From contig PAHW01000035.1 in NCBI GenBank assembly GCA_002705305.1, forward strand, positions 1 through 64,000: a stretch of 64,000 bases of DNA, in the 5' to 3' direction. The stretch comes from Acidimicrobiaceae bacterium. Lineage in GTDB: Bacteria; Actinomycetota; Acidimicrobiia; Acidimicrobiales; Poriferisodalaceae. The translations under genes were made by a program, and so were the position numbers. Shown here in pieces: positions 1-8,419 of this stretch (position 1 is its first letter; every line of letters begins with the position of its first letter). The notes under the pieces were generated by a model that worked only from the letters and a program-made list of their open reading frames with translations, was not told the DNA's origin and did not search any database.

Positions 1-2
1 AC

Positions 3-197
3 ATCACCACCCTCACGTCAAAGGTTTTCAACACCCAAACATTGAACGGTCAGTTGGTTGATGTCACCCCAGCAGGAACCGGTTTATGTGCGCTTGGTGC
101 AGACGGCGGACTGTTCGACCTCCTCGGCGCAACCCACAACAGCGTGCTGCGGGCCCACACCAACCCCAACACCACGGCCATCGACGTCATCGGCTAG
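3..197 (+). CDS. C-terminal fragment of an unrecognised protein (cut by the window edge)
   Basis: An open frame runs from the window edge to a TAG at 195-197 and gives the last 64 residues of a protein. It is rich in Thr, Asn, Gly and Ala and ends in AIDVIG. No motif is recognisable, and there is no membrane segment or charged tail. The composition resembles the C-terminus of a secreted or cell-surface protein, but that is only an impression. The next gene starts about 100 nt downstream on the same strand. Confidence 0.4.
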   Translation: MTTLTSKVFNTQTLNGQLVDVTPAGTGLCALGADGGLFDLLGATHNSVLRAHTNPNTTAIDVIG

Positions 198-295
198 TCC
201 TACCGTCAGCGAATAGCCCTTAGAGGTTGGGTGAAACGGGTGTTGTGCTCAAGTAAAGCGAAACCGTGTGATGCCTGGGGCGATACCTGCTATTC

Positions 296-1033
296 ATGTT
301 CTTTATGAGTAGCGATGATTACGACATCGAGTTCTTTTGGGATCCCATTTGTCCCTTTGCCTGGGTTACTTCTCGCTGGGTCGAAAAGGTGGCTGAACAA
401 ACTAATTATTCAGTCGACTGGCGGTTTATTTCATTGAGAATTCTCAATAAAGACAAGGACTATGAAACGGACTTTCCGCCGGGCTACGAACAGGGACACA
501 CAGCGGGGCTCAAGTTTTTGAGAGCAGCGGCGAAGGTTCGAGAGGAATGCGGACGTGATGTTATGGCTGCCCTCTACTCAGCGTTCGGCACCCACTATTG
601 GGAACTGGACCGACAGCCGGGCTTAAGGAAGCAGCTAGGGACTGTTGAACATACCGAACGATGTCTCGCGACCGCTGGACTGCCAACCCAGTACGCGTCG
701 GCAGTTGATGATCAACTTTGGGACAACGTTATTGAAGCCGAAACCGAGCTCGCTCTTTCGCGAACCGGTCGCGATGTTGGTACGCCAATCATCTCGTTTC
801 AACCTCCAGATGGTTTATCTTTTTTCGGGCCGGTCATTTCCCGGGTACCAAGTGACGAACAGGCAGTGCCTTTGTGGAACGCCGTTATCGAACTGGCGAG
901 CTTTCCAGGCTTTGCTGAGATGAAACGTTCGCTGCGCGAATCGCCTCAGATCAACGTGCTGGGAACTCTCGAATCTGCTCCGCTCATGGAAGACTGGGAG
1001 GCGGGTTCACGCAAGGATCACAAACCCAGTTAG
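296..1033 (+). CDS. DsbA-family thioredoxin-fold protein, mycothiol-dependent nitroreductase-like
   Basis: A 245-residue protein whose whole length resembles the mycobacterial mycothiol-dependent nitroreductase Rv2466c from memory: an N-terminal WDPICPFAW segment, ITSRW-like VTSRW, a cis-Pro DVGTP loop and an FFGPVISRVP segment. Family members reduce substrates at an active-site cysteine using mycothiol. Here the motif is C19-P-F-A22 where the reference has CPWC, so the nucleophilic Cys is kept and the resolving Cys is lost. That favours a monothiol mechanism or another chemistry. The mycothione reductase gene at 21.8 kb supports a mycothiol background. The start is ATG 296 or ATG 305. The 3' end overlaps the convergent crotonase gene by 4 nt. 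Confidence 0.8.
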   Translation: MFFMSSDDYDIEFFWDPICPFAWVTSRWVEKVAEQTNYSVDWRFISLRILNKDKDYETDFPPGYEQGHTAGLKFLRAAAKVREECGRDVMAALYSAFGTHYWELDRQPGLRKQLGTVEHTERCLATAGLPTQYASAVDDQLWDNVIEAETELALSRTGRDVGTPIISFQPPDGLSFFGPVISRVPSDEQAVPLWNAVIELASFPGFAEMKRSLRESPQINVLGTLESAPLMEDWEAGSRKDHKPS

Positions 1034-1818
1034 CGTCCAGTGAACTTCGGTTCCCGTTTTTCTTTGAAGGCTAAGAGGCCCTCTTGGAAGTCTTCCGATG
1101 CAAGCGCTTTCGCCTGACCCCAACTCTCCAACAGTGCCGCCTCGAAACTATCTCCCTGCATTCCCTTGAACACCGCCTGTTTGGTCATCGCGTGATGAGC
1201 AGTCGGACCGGCAGCCAAACGATGCGCAAGTTCCATGGTTCGAGCTAACACTTCATCGGGGTCAACGACGTGATTAATCATGCCCGCCTGGAGTGCAACG
1301 CTGACCGGAATTTCTTCGGCTTCGTACAACCACTCGAGGGCTCGGCTATAACCGACGAGTCGAGGAAGAGTCCATGTGATCAGGTCATCAGGATGGATGG
1401 CCCTTTTCATCCAGATTGGTAAGAGACGTGCTTCAGATGAGCAAATCCTGATGTCGAACAGTAAAGACAGACCCAGTCCCCCACCCGCTGCCAACCCGTT
1501 GAGAGCACAAATTGTGGGTTTGGGCATTTCCAAAAGGTCGCTGCACCAGCCGAACATCGGTTCGTGGGTTCGGATCGGCCAGCCTCTTCGATCCTCTGCC
1601 GTGAGGTCGGCTCCGGAGCAAAAGGCCCGTCCCGCTCCGGTCATCACAAAAACGCGGGCTTCGTCATCGGAAGAAACCTCGCCTAACAGGCGGTGAATGT
1701 CTTGTCGCATTTGGCCATCAAAGGCGTTAAGTCTGTCGGGGCGATTCAAAGTACAGACAACAACACCATCATCATGAACTTCCACCTCAACCCCGGTGTA
1801 GCCGTTGTATCGAGTCAT
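1030..1818 (-). CDS. Enoyl-CoA hydratase/isomerase family protein (crotonase fold)
   Basis: 262 residues with the crotonase oxyanion-hole segments GRAFCSGADL and NGLAAGGGLGLSLLFD. The two glutamates of classical enoyl-CoA hydratase are absent: GGG is followed by LGL where the first Glu should be, and the second position lies in LLPIWM. This argues for an isomerase or other crotonase reaction on an acyl-CoA thioester rather than simple hydration. Start ATG 1818 lies 7 nt after a TACGCT -10 element on the minus strand, so the mRNA is probably leaderless. It is transcribed divergently from the PNPOx-like gene at 1842 and is convergent with the DsbA-like gene. Confidence 0.85.
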   Translation of the reverse strand: MTRYNGYTGVEVEVHDDGVVVCTLNRPDRLNAFDGQMRQDIHRLLGEVSSDDEARVFVMTGAGRAFCSGADLTAEDRRGWPIRTHEPMFGWCSDLLEMPKPTICALNGLAAGGGLGLSLLFDIRICSSEARLLPIWMKRAIHPDDLITWTLPRLVGYSRALEWLYEAEEIPVSVALQAGMINHVVDPDEVLARTMELAHRLAAGPTAHHAMTKQAVFKGMQGDSFEAALLESWGQAKALASEDFQEGLLAFKEKREPKFTGR

Positions 1819-1825
1819 GGTTCCA

Positions 1826-1835
1826 AGCGTAGGGT
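1826..1835. promoter_or_regulatory. Overlapping divergent -10 box AGCGTAGGGT
   Basis: The plus strand reads TAGGGT (1830-1835), ending 6 nt before ATG 1842. The minus strand reads TACGCT (1826-1831), ending 7 nt before ATG 1818. The two -10 hexamers share the central TA, so both leaderless promoters fit into 10 bp and two polymerases could not occupy them together. Confidence 0.65.
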
Positions 1836-1841
1836 GTGATC

Positions 1842-2444
1842 ATGGCTGACACTGTTGGGGAACTGTATGGAGCCGGTGCACGTCGTCTGCAAGACCACTT
1901 CGATAGTCGCCGTCTCGCCGATCGACTGAACGAAGTAACGGTAGGCGAATCCATTGATGGTCCAACCGCCGCTTACATTGAGAGGGCCGCCCATTTTTTC
2001 TTGGCGACGGTTGACGCGACTGGATTCCCGGATGTGTCCTACAAGGGAGGCCGACCCGGCTTCGTCAAGGTCGTTGACGAACATACGCTGCGCTTCCCCT
2101 CATATGACGGCAACGGGATGTTTCGGTCACTCGGCAACATCAATGAAACCAACAAAGTGGCTTTGCTGTTCATCCGACAAACCAGCAAGGCCAATCGGAT
2201 TCGTATACATGGGACAGCGGAGGTCCTTCTTGACCCATCCGACACAGCCGATTTTGTGGGTGCTGAAGCGGTCATAGAAATCACGGTTGGCAGGATCTTT
2301 CCCAACTGCCCTCGTTACATTCATGACCTGGAATCCGGGACGCTCTCCGAGTTCGCTCCTGGTGGTTCAACCCTGCCCCCACAGCCAGAGTGGAAAAACT
2401 GGGACGAATTCGTTGATGTGCTTCCCCGAGAGCAGCATCCATGA
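1842..2444 (+). CDS. Pyridoxamine 5'-phosphate oxidase family protein (FMN-binding split barrel)
   Basis: 200 residues. The N-terminal helix is followed by a typical split-barrel stretch: HFFLATVDATGFPDVSYKGG, then RFPSYDGNGMFRSLGNINE and ALLFIRQ. Proteins of this group bind FMN or F420 and act on small substrates; substrate specificity cannot be read here. ATG 1842 is preferred over an in-frame GTG at 1836 because TAGGGT lies exactly 6 nt upstream of it, the spacing of a leaderless promoter. The last four bases overlap the start of the LLM oxidoreductase gene as ATGA, so the two are co-transcribed and translationally coupled, which suggests a shared redox job. Confidence 0.8.
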   Translation: MADTVGELYGAGARRLQDHFDSRRLADRLNEVTVGESIDGPTAAYIERAAHFFLATVDATGFPDVSYKGGRPGFVKVVDEHTLRFPSYDGNGMFRSLGNINETNKVALLFIRQTSKANRIRIHGTAEVLLDPSDTADFVGAEAVIEITVGRIFPNCPRYIHDLESGTLSEFAPGGSTLPPQPEWKNWDEFVDVLPREQHP

Positions 2445-3475
2445 AGGTGTACACCACATTTCCCCAAGCGGATCTTCGCGATGTTCCTGAGGCTGTCCAC
2501 CGGATTGAAGCGGACGGCTATGACGGAATTGTTGCTCTCGAAAATAGGCATGACCCGTTTATGTCTCTTGCCGTAGCGGCGGTGAACTCTCAGCGTCTTG
2601 AACTCGCGACAGGTGTAGCGATCGCGTTTCCGCGGAGTCCGATGATCGCGGCCAACATTGGTTGGGACCTACAACAAGCAAGCGCGGGGCGTTTTGAACT
2701 TGGGCTCGGCAGCCAAGTGCGCGGTCACAACGAACGGCGATTCAGCGTGAGTTGGTCCGCTCCAGCTCCACGCATGCAGGAATACGTCCAATCGGTGAGG
2801 GCGATCTGGCATACGTGGCAGACAGGTGAAGAACTCAACTACGAAGGTAACTTTTATCGCTTCAATTTGATGACTCCGAACTTCACCCCAGAACCTTTAA
2901 CTGTGCCCCCGCCGACTATCTCCATGGCGGCTGTCGGACCCGCGATGCTCCGGGCGGCTGGCCGAGTCTGTGATGGAGTTCGGCTTCACGCATTTTGCAC
3001 CCGCGAATACCTCGAAGGAGCTGTTCTACCGCAGTTGGTGGCGGGCTTATCGCATGCCGGTAAGGCTCGAGAAGCGTTTCAAATAAGTGGCGGCGGATTT
3101 GTTTGCACAGGACCAGACGACGAGTCGGTAATGGCAATGATGGACTGGGTTCGTTACCGCATCGGCTTTTATGGAAGCACTAAGGCGTATTGGCCGGTTC
3201 TTGAGCAGCATGATCTTCTTGACCTAGGCGAAGAACTTAATTACCTCTCGAAAAATGATGGTTGGGGGGAAATGGCTTCTCGGATCAGCGATGACGTGGT
3301 GAGACAGTTTGCGGCTGTCGGAAGACACGACGAAATAGTTACCGCTATCGAAGAAAGATTCGGCGGTTTGACCGACGCGATTGGAGCTAGCGCGTCTCCC
3401 GAACTTCCCGCTGATTTACCGCAAGGAGTTATTGAAGACATCCAGGGCATCCCGACGCTATATGAAGCTCCATGA
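2441..3475 (+). CDS. LLM-class flavin/F420-dependent oxidoreductase
   Basis: 344 residues of the luciferase-like monooxygenase TIM-barrel superfamily. Visible hallmarks are the N-terminal EADGYDGIVALENRHDPF segment, LATGVAIAFPRSPM, and the ASAGRFELGLGSQVRGHNERRF signature. The full pattern fits the actinobacterial TIGR03617-type subgroup, whose members are predicted to use coenzyme F420. The substrate is unknown. The start overlaps the stop of the PNPOx-like gene by 4 nt, so the two form a bicistronic unit. A convergent serine hydrolase gene lies 15 nt downstream. Confidence 0.85.
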   Translation: MKVYTTFPQADLRDVPEAVHRIEADGYDGIVALENRHDPFMSLAVAAVNSQRLELATGVAIAFPRSPMIAANIGWDLQQASAGRFELGLGSQVRGHNERRFSVSWSAPAPRMQEYVQSVRAIWHTWQTGEELNYEGNFYRFNLMTPNFTPEPLTVPPPTISMAAVGPAMLRAAGRVCDGVRLHAFCTREYLEGAVLPQLVAGLSHAGKAREAFQISGGGFVCTGPDDESVMAMMDWVRYRIGFYGSTKAYWPVLEQHDLLDLGEELNYLSKNDGWGEMASRISDDVVRQFAAVGRHDEIVTAIEERFGGLTDAIGASASPELPADLPQGVIEDIQGIPTLYEAP

Positions 3476-3490
3476 GCGTCAGCCGTTTAG

Positions 3491-4651
3491 TTATTTTCCA
3501 ATGGCAGCGTAGGTCGCGGCAATCAGGTTGAAAGCTCGGGCGTCGCCTACCAAACCTCCAGCCATTTTGTTCATGGCATAAGAAACGGTGATTTTTTCGT
3601 CGAGGTCCATGACTCCCATGGATCCACCCCATCCGAACCAGTAAAGGGTGCGATCGCTTGGCGTCAGAGGGATCCGTTCATGGTTGATACCGAAACCGGT
3701 TCCATACGGCACATTCAGTCCCAGCACTAGGTCTCGGTCAAAGGTTTGGCGATGCAAAGCGGCCTCTATGGTTTCGGGTTTCATCAATGTGACCCCGTCG
3801 ATAGTTCCGCCGCAGGCGATCGCTGAGTGCACCCGTGAAATTGATCGAGCGTTGCCAATTCCTCCACCTGCTGGAATTTCGGCGCTGCGCCATTCATCTG
3901 TCTCGGTTTCAGTGCCGTCCAAGCGGCAACTGCGAAAGGTTCTTGCAGCTATCGAGTCGGGGTCGGACTCCACTATCTGATCTATTCCCTCTTGCGGAAC
4001 GTCTAGTTGAGCCACGCGGTGTCCCTCAGATAACGGCAACCCGATGTGAAAATCAGCACCAAGGGGAGCGGTTACTTCGTCTCGAAAGAACGTGCCTAAA
4101 GTGCGTCCGTCGATGCGGCGCATTAGTTCAGCTTGGAGGGTTCCTTGAGTTATCGCGTGGTACCCCGGGGCTGTGCCGGGCTCCCACCAGGGTTCCATCC
4201 CAGCTAGAAGGTCAGCCATAAGGTCGTGGTCGTAGAGCTCTTCGGGGGTTACCGGCCTTGGGAATCCTGAACAACCAGTCTGGTGGGTCATGACGTGGCG
4301 CACCAGAACAGAATCTTTCCCGTTGCTAGCAAATTCCGGCCAATATTCGGCAACAGGCTTTTGGAAATCGATTACTCCTCTATCGGCCAGCATGAGAATG
4401 CAAATAGATGCCATCGTCTTCGTCGTCGAGTAGACGTTGACGATGGTGTCTCTCTCCCAGGGGTCACCGTTGTGGTTACGTTGGCCTGCCCACAAGTCGA
4501 CTACGTATTGACCGTCAACAGTGACTGCGGCACTTGCACCGAGTTCTTCGTCAGCCAAAAAGTTTGCTTCGAATGCGTCTCGAACCACCGAAAAACGTTC
4601 GTCGCAGTGACCATTGATTTCCATTTCTGCTCTCTCCATATCGCGGGCCAT
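3491..4651 (-). CDS. Serine hydrolase of the beta-lactamase (class C)/esterase family
   Basis: About 386 residues with the S75-T-T-K78 nucleophile motif in NVYSTTKTMAS, a conserved Tyr in PGYHAITQGTL, and a C-terminal WFGWGGSMGV strand in place of the KTG motif. This pattern is that of EstB-like esterases and beta-lactamase-related hydrolases rather than of true beta-lactamases. No signal peptide is visible, so a cytoplasmic esterase or amidase role is likely. A TTG 27 nt upstream (4678) also opens the frame; ATG 4651 begins closer to the conserved region. The substrate is unknown. Confidence 0.8.
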   Translation of the reverse strand: MARDMERAEMEINGHCDERFSVVRDAFEANFLADEELGASAAVTVDGQYVVDLWAGQRNHNGDPWERDTIVNVYSTTKTMASICILMLADRGVIDFQKPVAEYWPEFASNGKDSVLVRHVMTHQTGCSGFPRPVTPEELYDHDLMADLLAGMEPWWEPGTAPGYHAITQGTLQAELMRRIDGRTLGTFFRDEVTAPLGADFHIGLPLSEGHRVAQLDVPQEGIDQIVESDPDSIAARTFRSCRLDGTETETDEWRSAEIPAGGGIGNARSISRVHSAIACGGTIDGVTLMKPETIEAALHRQTFDRDLVLGLNVPYGTGFGINHERIPLTPSDRTLYWFGWGGSMGVMDLDEKITVSYAMNKMAGGLVGDARAFNLIAATYAAIGK

Positions 4652-4699
4652 TGAATCACCGGTGAACGAGACACCCAAGAGTGGCCTAGAAACGCAAGA

Positions 4700-5485
4700 C
4701 TATCGGCCCTGCCATGTCGGCTTTTGGCCTGATTTAGTTGCGTCGCGAAATGCCTTTGCGTCTTCGGTGGCACCGGCCACCTTACGCATCGTTTCGCCGA
4801 AGCGAATGGCTTCAACAAAACCCATTTCTTGGCTTCGTCTAGCTATTTCTTTGGTGGCTCGAACGGCAAGTGGCGCCGAATTAGTGATCAGTCTCTCCGC
4901 AAGCTCGGCCGCCGCTGCCATCAGCTCATCGTGCGGTACCACCTTCATCACCAAACCCATCTCTTTGGCCCGTTGCGCACTTACGCGGTCCCCGAGCAGT
5001 AGCAATTCCATTGCGTTTTGCCAACCGATGCGTTTGGGCATTCTCACGGCCCCTTGAACAGTCGGTACCCCAAGCTGAACCTCGGGAAAGCCGAATTCAG
5101 CACGGTCCGACGCGATCACAAAGTCGCAGCTCGCAACCATTGTCAGCCCAAACCCGATTGCGTAGCCATTGACGGCCGCTATGACGGGTTTGAAAATCTC
5201 TTTGCCTGACTCCAGGGAGGTAAAGCTCGGAACTTCCCAAAACGAATGGTCATCATTACCAACGGAACTACCAGGATCCTTTAGATCTGCTCCAGCGCAG
5301 AACGCTTTTCCTTCACCCGTGACGATTGCCACCCAGGCCTCGTCGTCGGTGCGTAGCGTCTCCCAGGCCCGATTGAGGTCTTTACGTAACTGACCGTTCA
5401 CCGCGTTGAGGGCTTCAGGGCGATTGTAGGTAATGACTGCAACACGCCCAGTGCGTTCGTACGTAACCGTGGAATCTGCGCTCAT
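4700..5485 (-). CDS. Enoyl-CoA hydratase/isomerase family protein
   Basis: 261 residues. Crotonase landmarks are GEGKAFCAGADLKDP and NGYAIGFGLTMVASCDF. Of the two hydratase glutamates, the second is kept (FGFPEVQLG) while the first is replaced (FGLTM). The protein therefore acts on acyl-CoA, but hydratase activity is uncertain. ATG 5485 gives the family-typical N-terminus. An upstream in-frame GTG at 5500 is preceded by TACCGT at a 5-nt spacing and is a credible alternative start. Its neighbours are a serine hydrolase and a molybdoenzyme operon, all on the minus strand with short gaps. Confidence 0.82.
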   Translation of the reverse strand: MSADSTVTYERTGRVAVITYNRPEALNAVNGQLRKDLNRAWETLRTDDEAWVAIVTGEGKAFCAGADLKDPGSSVGNDDHSFWEVPSFTSLESGKEIFKPVIAAVNGYAIGFGLTMVASCDFVIASDRAEFGFPEVQLGVPTVQGAVRMPKRIGWQNAMELLLLGDRVSAQRAKEMGLVMKVVPHDELMAAAAELAERLITNSAPLAVRATKEIARRSQEMGFVEAIRFGETMRKVAGATEDAKAFRDATKSGQKPTWQGR

Positions 5486-5528
5486 ACTGCATGATCGCAC
5501 GTTCGACGGTAGTCATATAACGCGAAAC

Positions 5529-8411
5529 TCAAGAAAGACGGTAGGCCTCCGCTGTGGGTTTCAGCGGTCGTGCGTACCACAGTGGACGACGAAGTCCATG
5601 AGGCCCGGGCGCGGGTCTGGTCTTGGACAGCCACTCCAGATATGCCTCGCGCGATTTGGCGGTGTCAACGAGTACATCACCATAGGAGTCGCCTTCTTCG
5701 GCGGGAGTTACACGAACTCTCTGATGCCAGCATTGCATGCCTGATACGGGGTCCGGTTGAACGGCAAACGTGAGGTTTTGGTGGACGCCGGTGTCGCTCC
5801 ACCAGATTCGCTCGCTGTCGGGGTCGTCAGATGGATAGGCGTCCATTCCGCCACGACGGCTGAGTTCCCAGGTAGTGCCATCATTTTGGATGTCGGCTCG
5901 GCCGTTGCTCCAAGATCTTCCTTGATCTTGACCCGTACGCCATCGCCCCATGTGATGAGAAGCGGCGACGACGCCTGGACGTATCCCTTCTGTACGCCAT
6001 GCTTGAATAACAAAATGTCCGAGACGAGTAGTGATTCGAACCAACTGATTTTCGCCGATATTTAGTTTTTCGGCGTCCTCGGGGTGAATCCATAAGGGGT
6101 GGCGGTGGCTGATCTCGTTTAGCCACTTCGAATTAGCCGATCGAGTGTGAATCAATGTCGGGATCCGAAAGGTCGGCAAGAGAATTCTCTCATCGCCGTC
6201 GAGATCGAGATCCTCCCAATGAACGTGGCTTGGAATCCAGGTCGGCGTGGCGTATTCCGGCCAACCCCAATCGGCCAAAGTCGTGGAGTACAACTCAAGT
6301 TTTTTCGATGGCGTGGGGAAGCCTTCCTTGATTTCTCCGTCAATTTCTACGGCTGGGGACCCATCTCCTAGAGGAGACAACGACGTTTCAGCGAATGCTT
6401 CTTCTGATCCATCGAAAAGCCCGGCCGTTCCCGGCTTTCTAAAGACGCCGTCGTTGTCGCGTACGCAATCTTCCACCGATGCGGGATCAACCACGCGTTC
6501 GTAAGGCAAATATGAGTCGGTGGGGACCGCGAAAGCACCCCTGTCGCGCATGAATTCGAGGGCTGTCTGATTCGCTGCGGCCGCGGCTTCTGCAAGGCCA
6601 GGAACCTCTTCGGCGAAGATACGTCCGTAGTACTCGTCGACCGACATTGGCTTGCCCGGATTCGAGCGACTCTCGAAGTGTTCCCTCACTCCGAGCGTTC
6701 CGTCGGGGTCTATGCGCCAAGAAAGATCCATCCAAAATTCGTTTTCTTCCCACACTTCACCGGGATTGAATTCGTGGGTACGAGAATCGTTGTCGATTGA
6801 CTTACCCTCAAGTTCAGCGAATCGACGCATCACAGGTTGTCGAAATCCGATCCACCGTCCCGCGTGAGTCTCGAACGAAGCCAGGTCGTGACGTTCAGAA
6901 CCGACACCCATGGGCAACACATAATCGGCAAATAGAGCCGTTTCCGACCAAGTCGGAGTCAGCGCTACGTGACATTCCACCTTGGATGGGTCAAGGAGCG
7001 CTTCTATCCAACTGAAGCCGTCGGGATTCGTCCAAACGGGGTTGTACACACGAGTGAAGTAGGTATCTAGCTTGCCTCGCCTTTCGTTCAAAAAATGGGG
7101 CAGAAGAATCGACATCTCGTGGTAACTGAGTGGGTACTCGCGAGGCCACGACATCTCGTTCCAGTGCTCAATTTTTTGGGCCCCGAGAGGTGCGTTTGGT
7201 TTGAATTTATTCCAGCCGTTACCACTTGTTCCTCCGATCGTTCCCACCGAGCCGGTCAGCACGTTTAGGAAGAACAAGCACCGGGCTGTTTGCCAACCGC
7301 CGAGGTTGCCGGCGCCGGCAGCTCGCCAGTTGTGGGAGGCGAACTTTGTGGGATGAGCACCAATAACTGACGCGATCTCACGGAGCTGTTCAGCGGGCAC
7401 TCCCGTTACGTACTCAGCTCTTTCGGGCGTGTACTGCTCGTATTCGTCAAGCAATGCCCTTTCTAGGAGTTCGAATTTCACCTCTAAATCAGGGCGGGTT
7501 TTAGCGAGGTATGTTTCCCAATTGGTCCATCGCCGTACGAAATCACGTTCCCAAGTGCCGTTCTCTAATAAAAGCCGGACCAGAGCCAAGAGTAAAAACG
7601 GTTCTGTTCCCGGCCATGCAGGCAGCCAGTGATCAGCCTTTGAACCTGTGTTCGACAGCCGCGGGTCCACGCAGATAACAGTGGCTCCTTTTTCCTGCGC
7701 CTCAATGATTCGCTGCGCGTGTGGATTGAAGTAGTGACCTGCTTCAAGATGTGAAGAAATTAAGAATATGACCTCAGCATTGGCGTAATCGGAGGAGGGA
7801 CGGTCATGACCCATCCAAGATTGGTACCCAATCCGTGCGTTCGAGGAACAAATGTTTGTATGGCTGTTGTGTCCGTCGATTCCCCAACCCTGCAGTACCC
7901 GCTCGGTATATCCGTCCTCGCCCGGCCGACCAACGTGATACATGATCTCGTCGCGTCGGTCCTCAAGTAAAGCGGTTCGAATGCGCGCTCCGATCTCATC
8001 GAGCGCTTGGTCCCAAGTGATCTGTTCCCAGTCGCCACCACCGCGTTCACCAATCCGCTTCAATGGAAACAAGATGCGCTCTGAATCATTGACCTGATTC
8101 AGCGTCGCTGGGCCTTTGGCGCAGTTCCTTCCCCTTGACGCTGGATGCTCGGGATTACCTTCGAACTTGGTTACTTCGCCTGTGTCGCGATCAACATAGG
8201 CAACTAACCCGCACGCTGCTTCACAGTTAAAACACGTCGTGGGGATAAGTCGATAATGGCGCTCGACTCGCTGAGGCCACGCTTTGGCGTCTAACTCGGT
8301 CCAGTTATGCCATTGGTCATGCGGGGGGTAATTTGTGAGGCCCGCGTTGGGAGAGGGGTTCTTGTAGAAGCTGTCGTCGCCCAAGTACCGAGACTCGCTT
8401 GTATCTGACAT
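5529..8411 (-). CDS. Molybdopterin-dependent oxidoreductase catalytic subunit (DMSO reductase family)
   Basis: 960 residues. An N-terminal [4Fe-4S] motif has Cys at about 60, 63, 67 and 97 (CFNCEAAC, then GRNCAKG). Molybdopterin-oxidoreductase segments follow (WDQALDEIG, then a C-terminal dinucleotide-binding domain with HTRSANSKWLNEI and EDAEKLNI). The likely Mo ligand is the Cys in NICSSNARIG near residue 188, as in polysulfide or arsenate reductases. There is no twin-arginine signal, so the enzyme is predicted to face the cytoplasm. ATG 8411 has AGGAG upstream and lies 8 nt after the stop of the FeS/NrfD gene, so the pair is one operon. The substrate cannot be deduced. Confidence 0.88.
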   Translation of the reverse strand: MSDTSESRYLGDDSFYKNPSPNAGLTNYPPHDQWHNWTELDAKAWPQRVERHYRLIPTTCFNCEAACGLVAYVDRDTGEVTKFEGNPEHPASRGRNCAKGPATLNQVNDSERILFPLKRIGERGGGDWEQITWDQALDEIGARIRTALLEDRRDEIMYHVGRPGEDGYTERVLQGWGIDGHNSHTNICSSNARIGYQSWMGHDRPSSDYANAEVIFLISSHLEAGHYFNPHAQRIIEAQEKGATVICVDPRLSNTGSKADHWLPAWPGTEPFLLLALVRLLLENGTWERDFVRRWTNWETYLAKTRPDLEVKFELLERALLDEYEQYTPERAEYVTGVPAEQLREIASVIGAHPTKFASHNWRAAGAGNLGGWQTARCLFFLNVLTGSVGTIGGTSGNGWNKFKPNAPLGAQKIEHWNEMSWPREYPLSYHEMSILLPHFLNERRGKLDTYFTRVYNPVWTNPDGFSWIEALLDPSKVECHVALTPTWSETALFADYVLPMGVGSERHDLASFETHAGRWIGFRQPVMRRFAELEGKSIDNDSRTHEFNPGEVWEENEFWMDLSWRIDPDGTLGVREHFESRSNPGKPMSVDEYYGRIFAEEVPGLAEAAAAANQTALEFMRDRGAFAVPTDSYLPYERVVDPASVEDCVRDNDGVFRKPGTAGLFDGSEEAFAETSLSPLGDGSPAVEIDGEIKEGFPTPSKKLELYSTTLADWGWPEYATPTWIPSHVHWEDLDLDGDERILLPTFRIPTLIHTRSANSKWLNEISHRHPLWIHPEDAEKLNIGENQLVRITTRLGHFVIQAWRTEGIRPGVVAASHHMGRWRTGQDQGRSWSNGRADIQNDGTTWELSRRGGMDAYPSDDPDSERIWWSDTGVHQNLTFAVQPDPVSGMQCWHQRVRVTPAEEGDSYGDVLVDTAKSREAYLEWLSKTRPAPGPHGLRRPLWYARPLKPTAEAYRLS

Positions 8412-8419
8412 CAAGGCTC

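Noticed and set aside
5529-8411. Molybdoenzyme as a selenocysteine formate dehydrogenase
   Set aside because: The probable Mo ligand is an ordinary Cys codon and the surrounding sequence does not follow the formate dehydrogenase active-site pattern.
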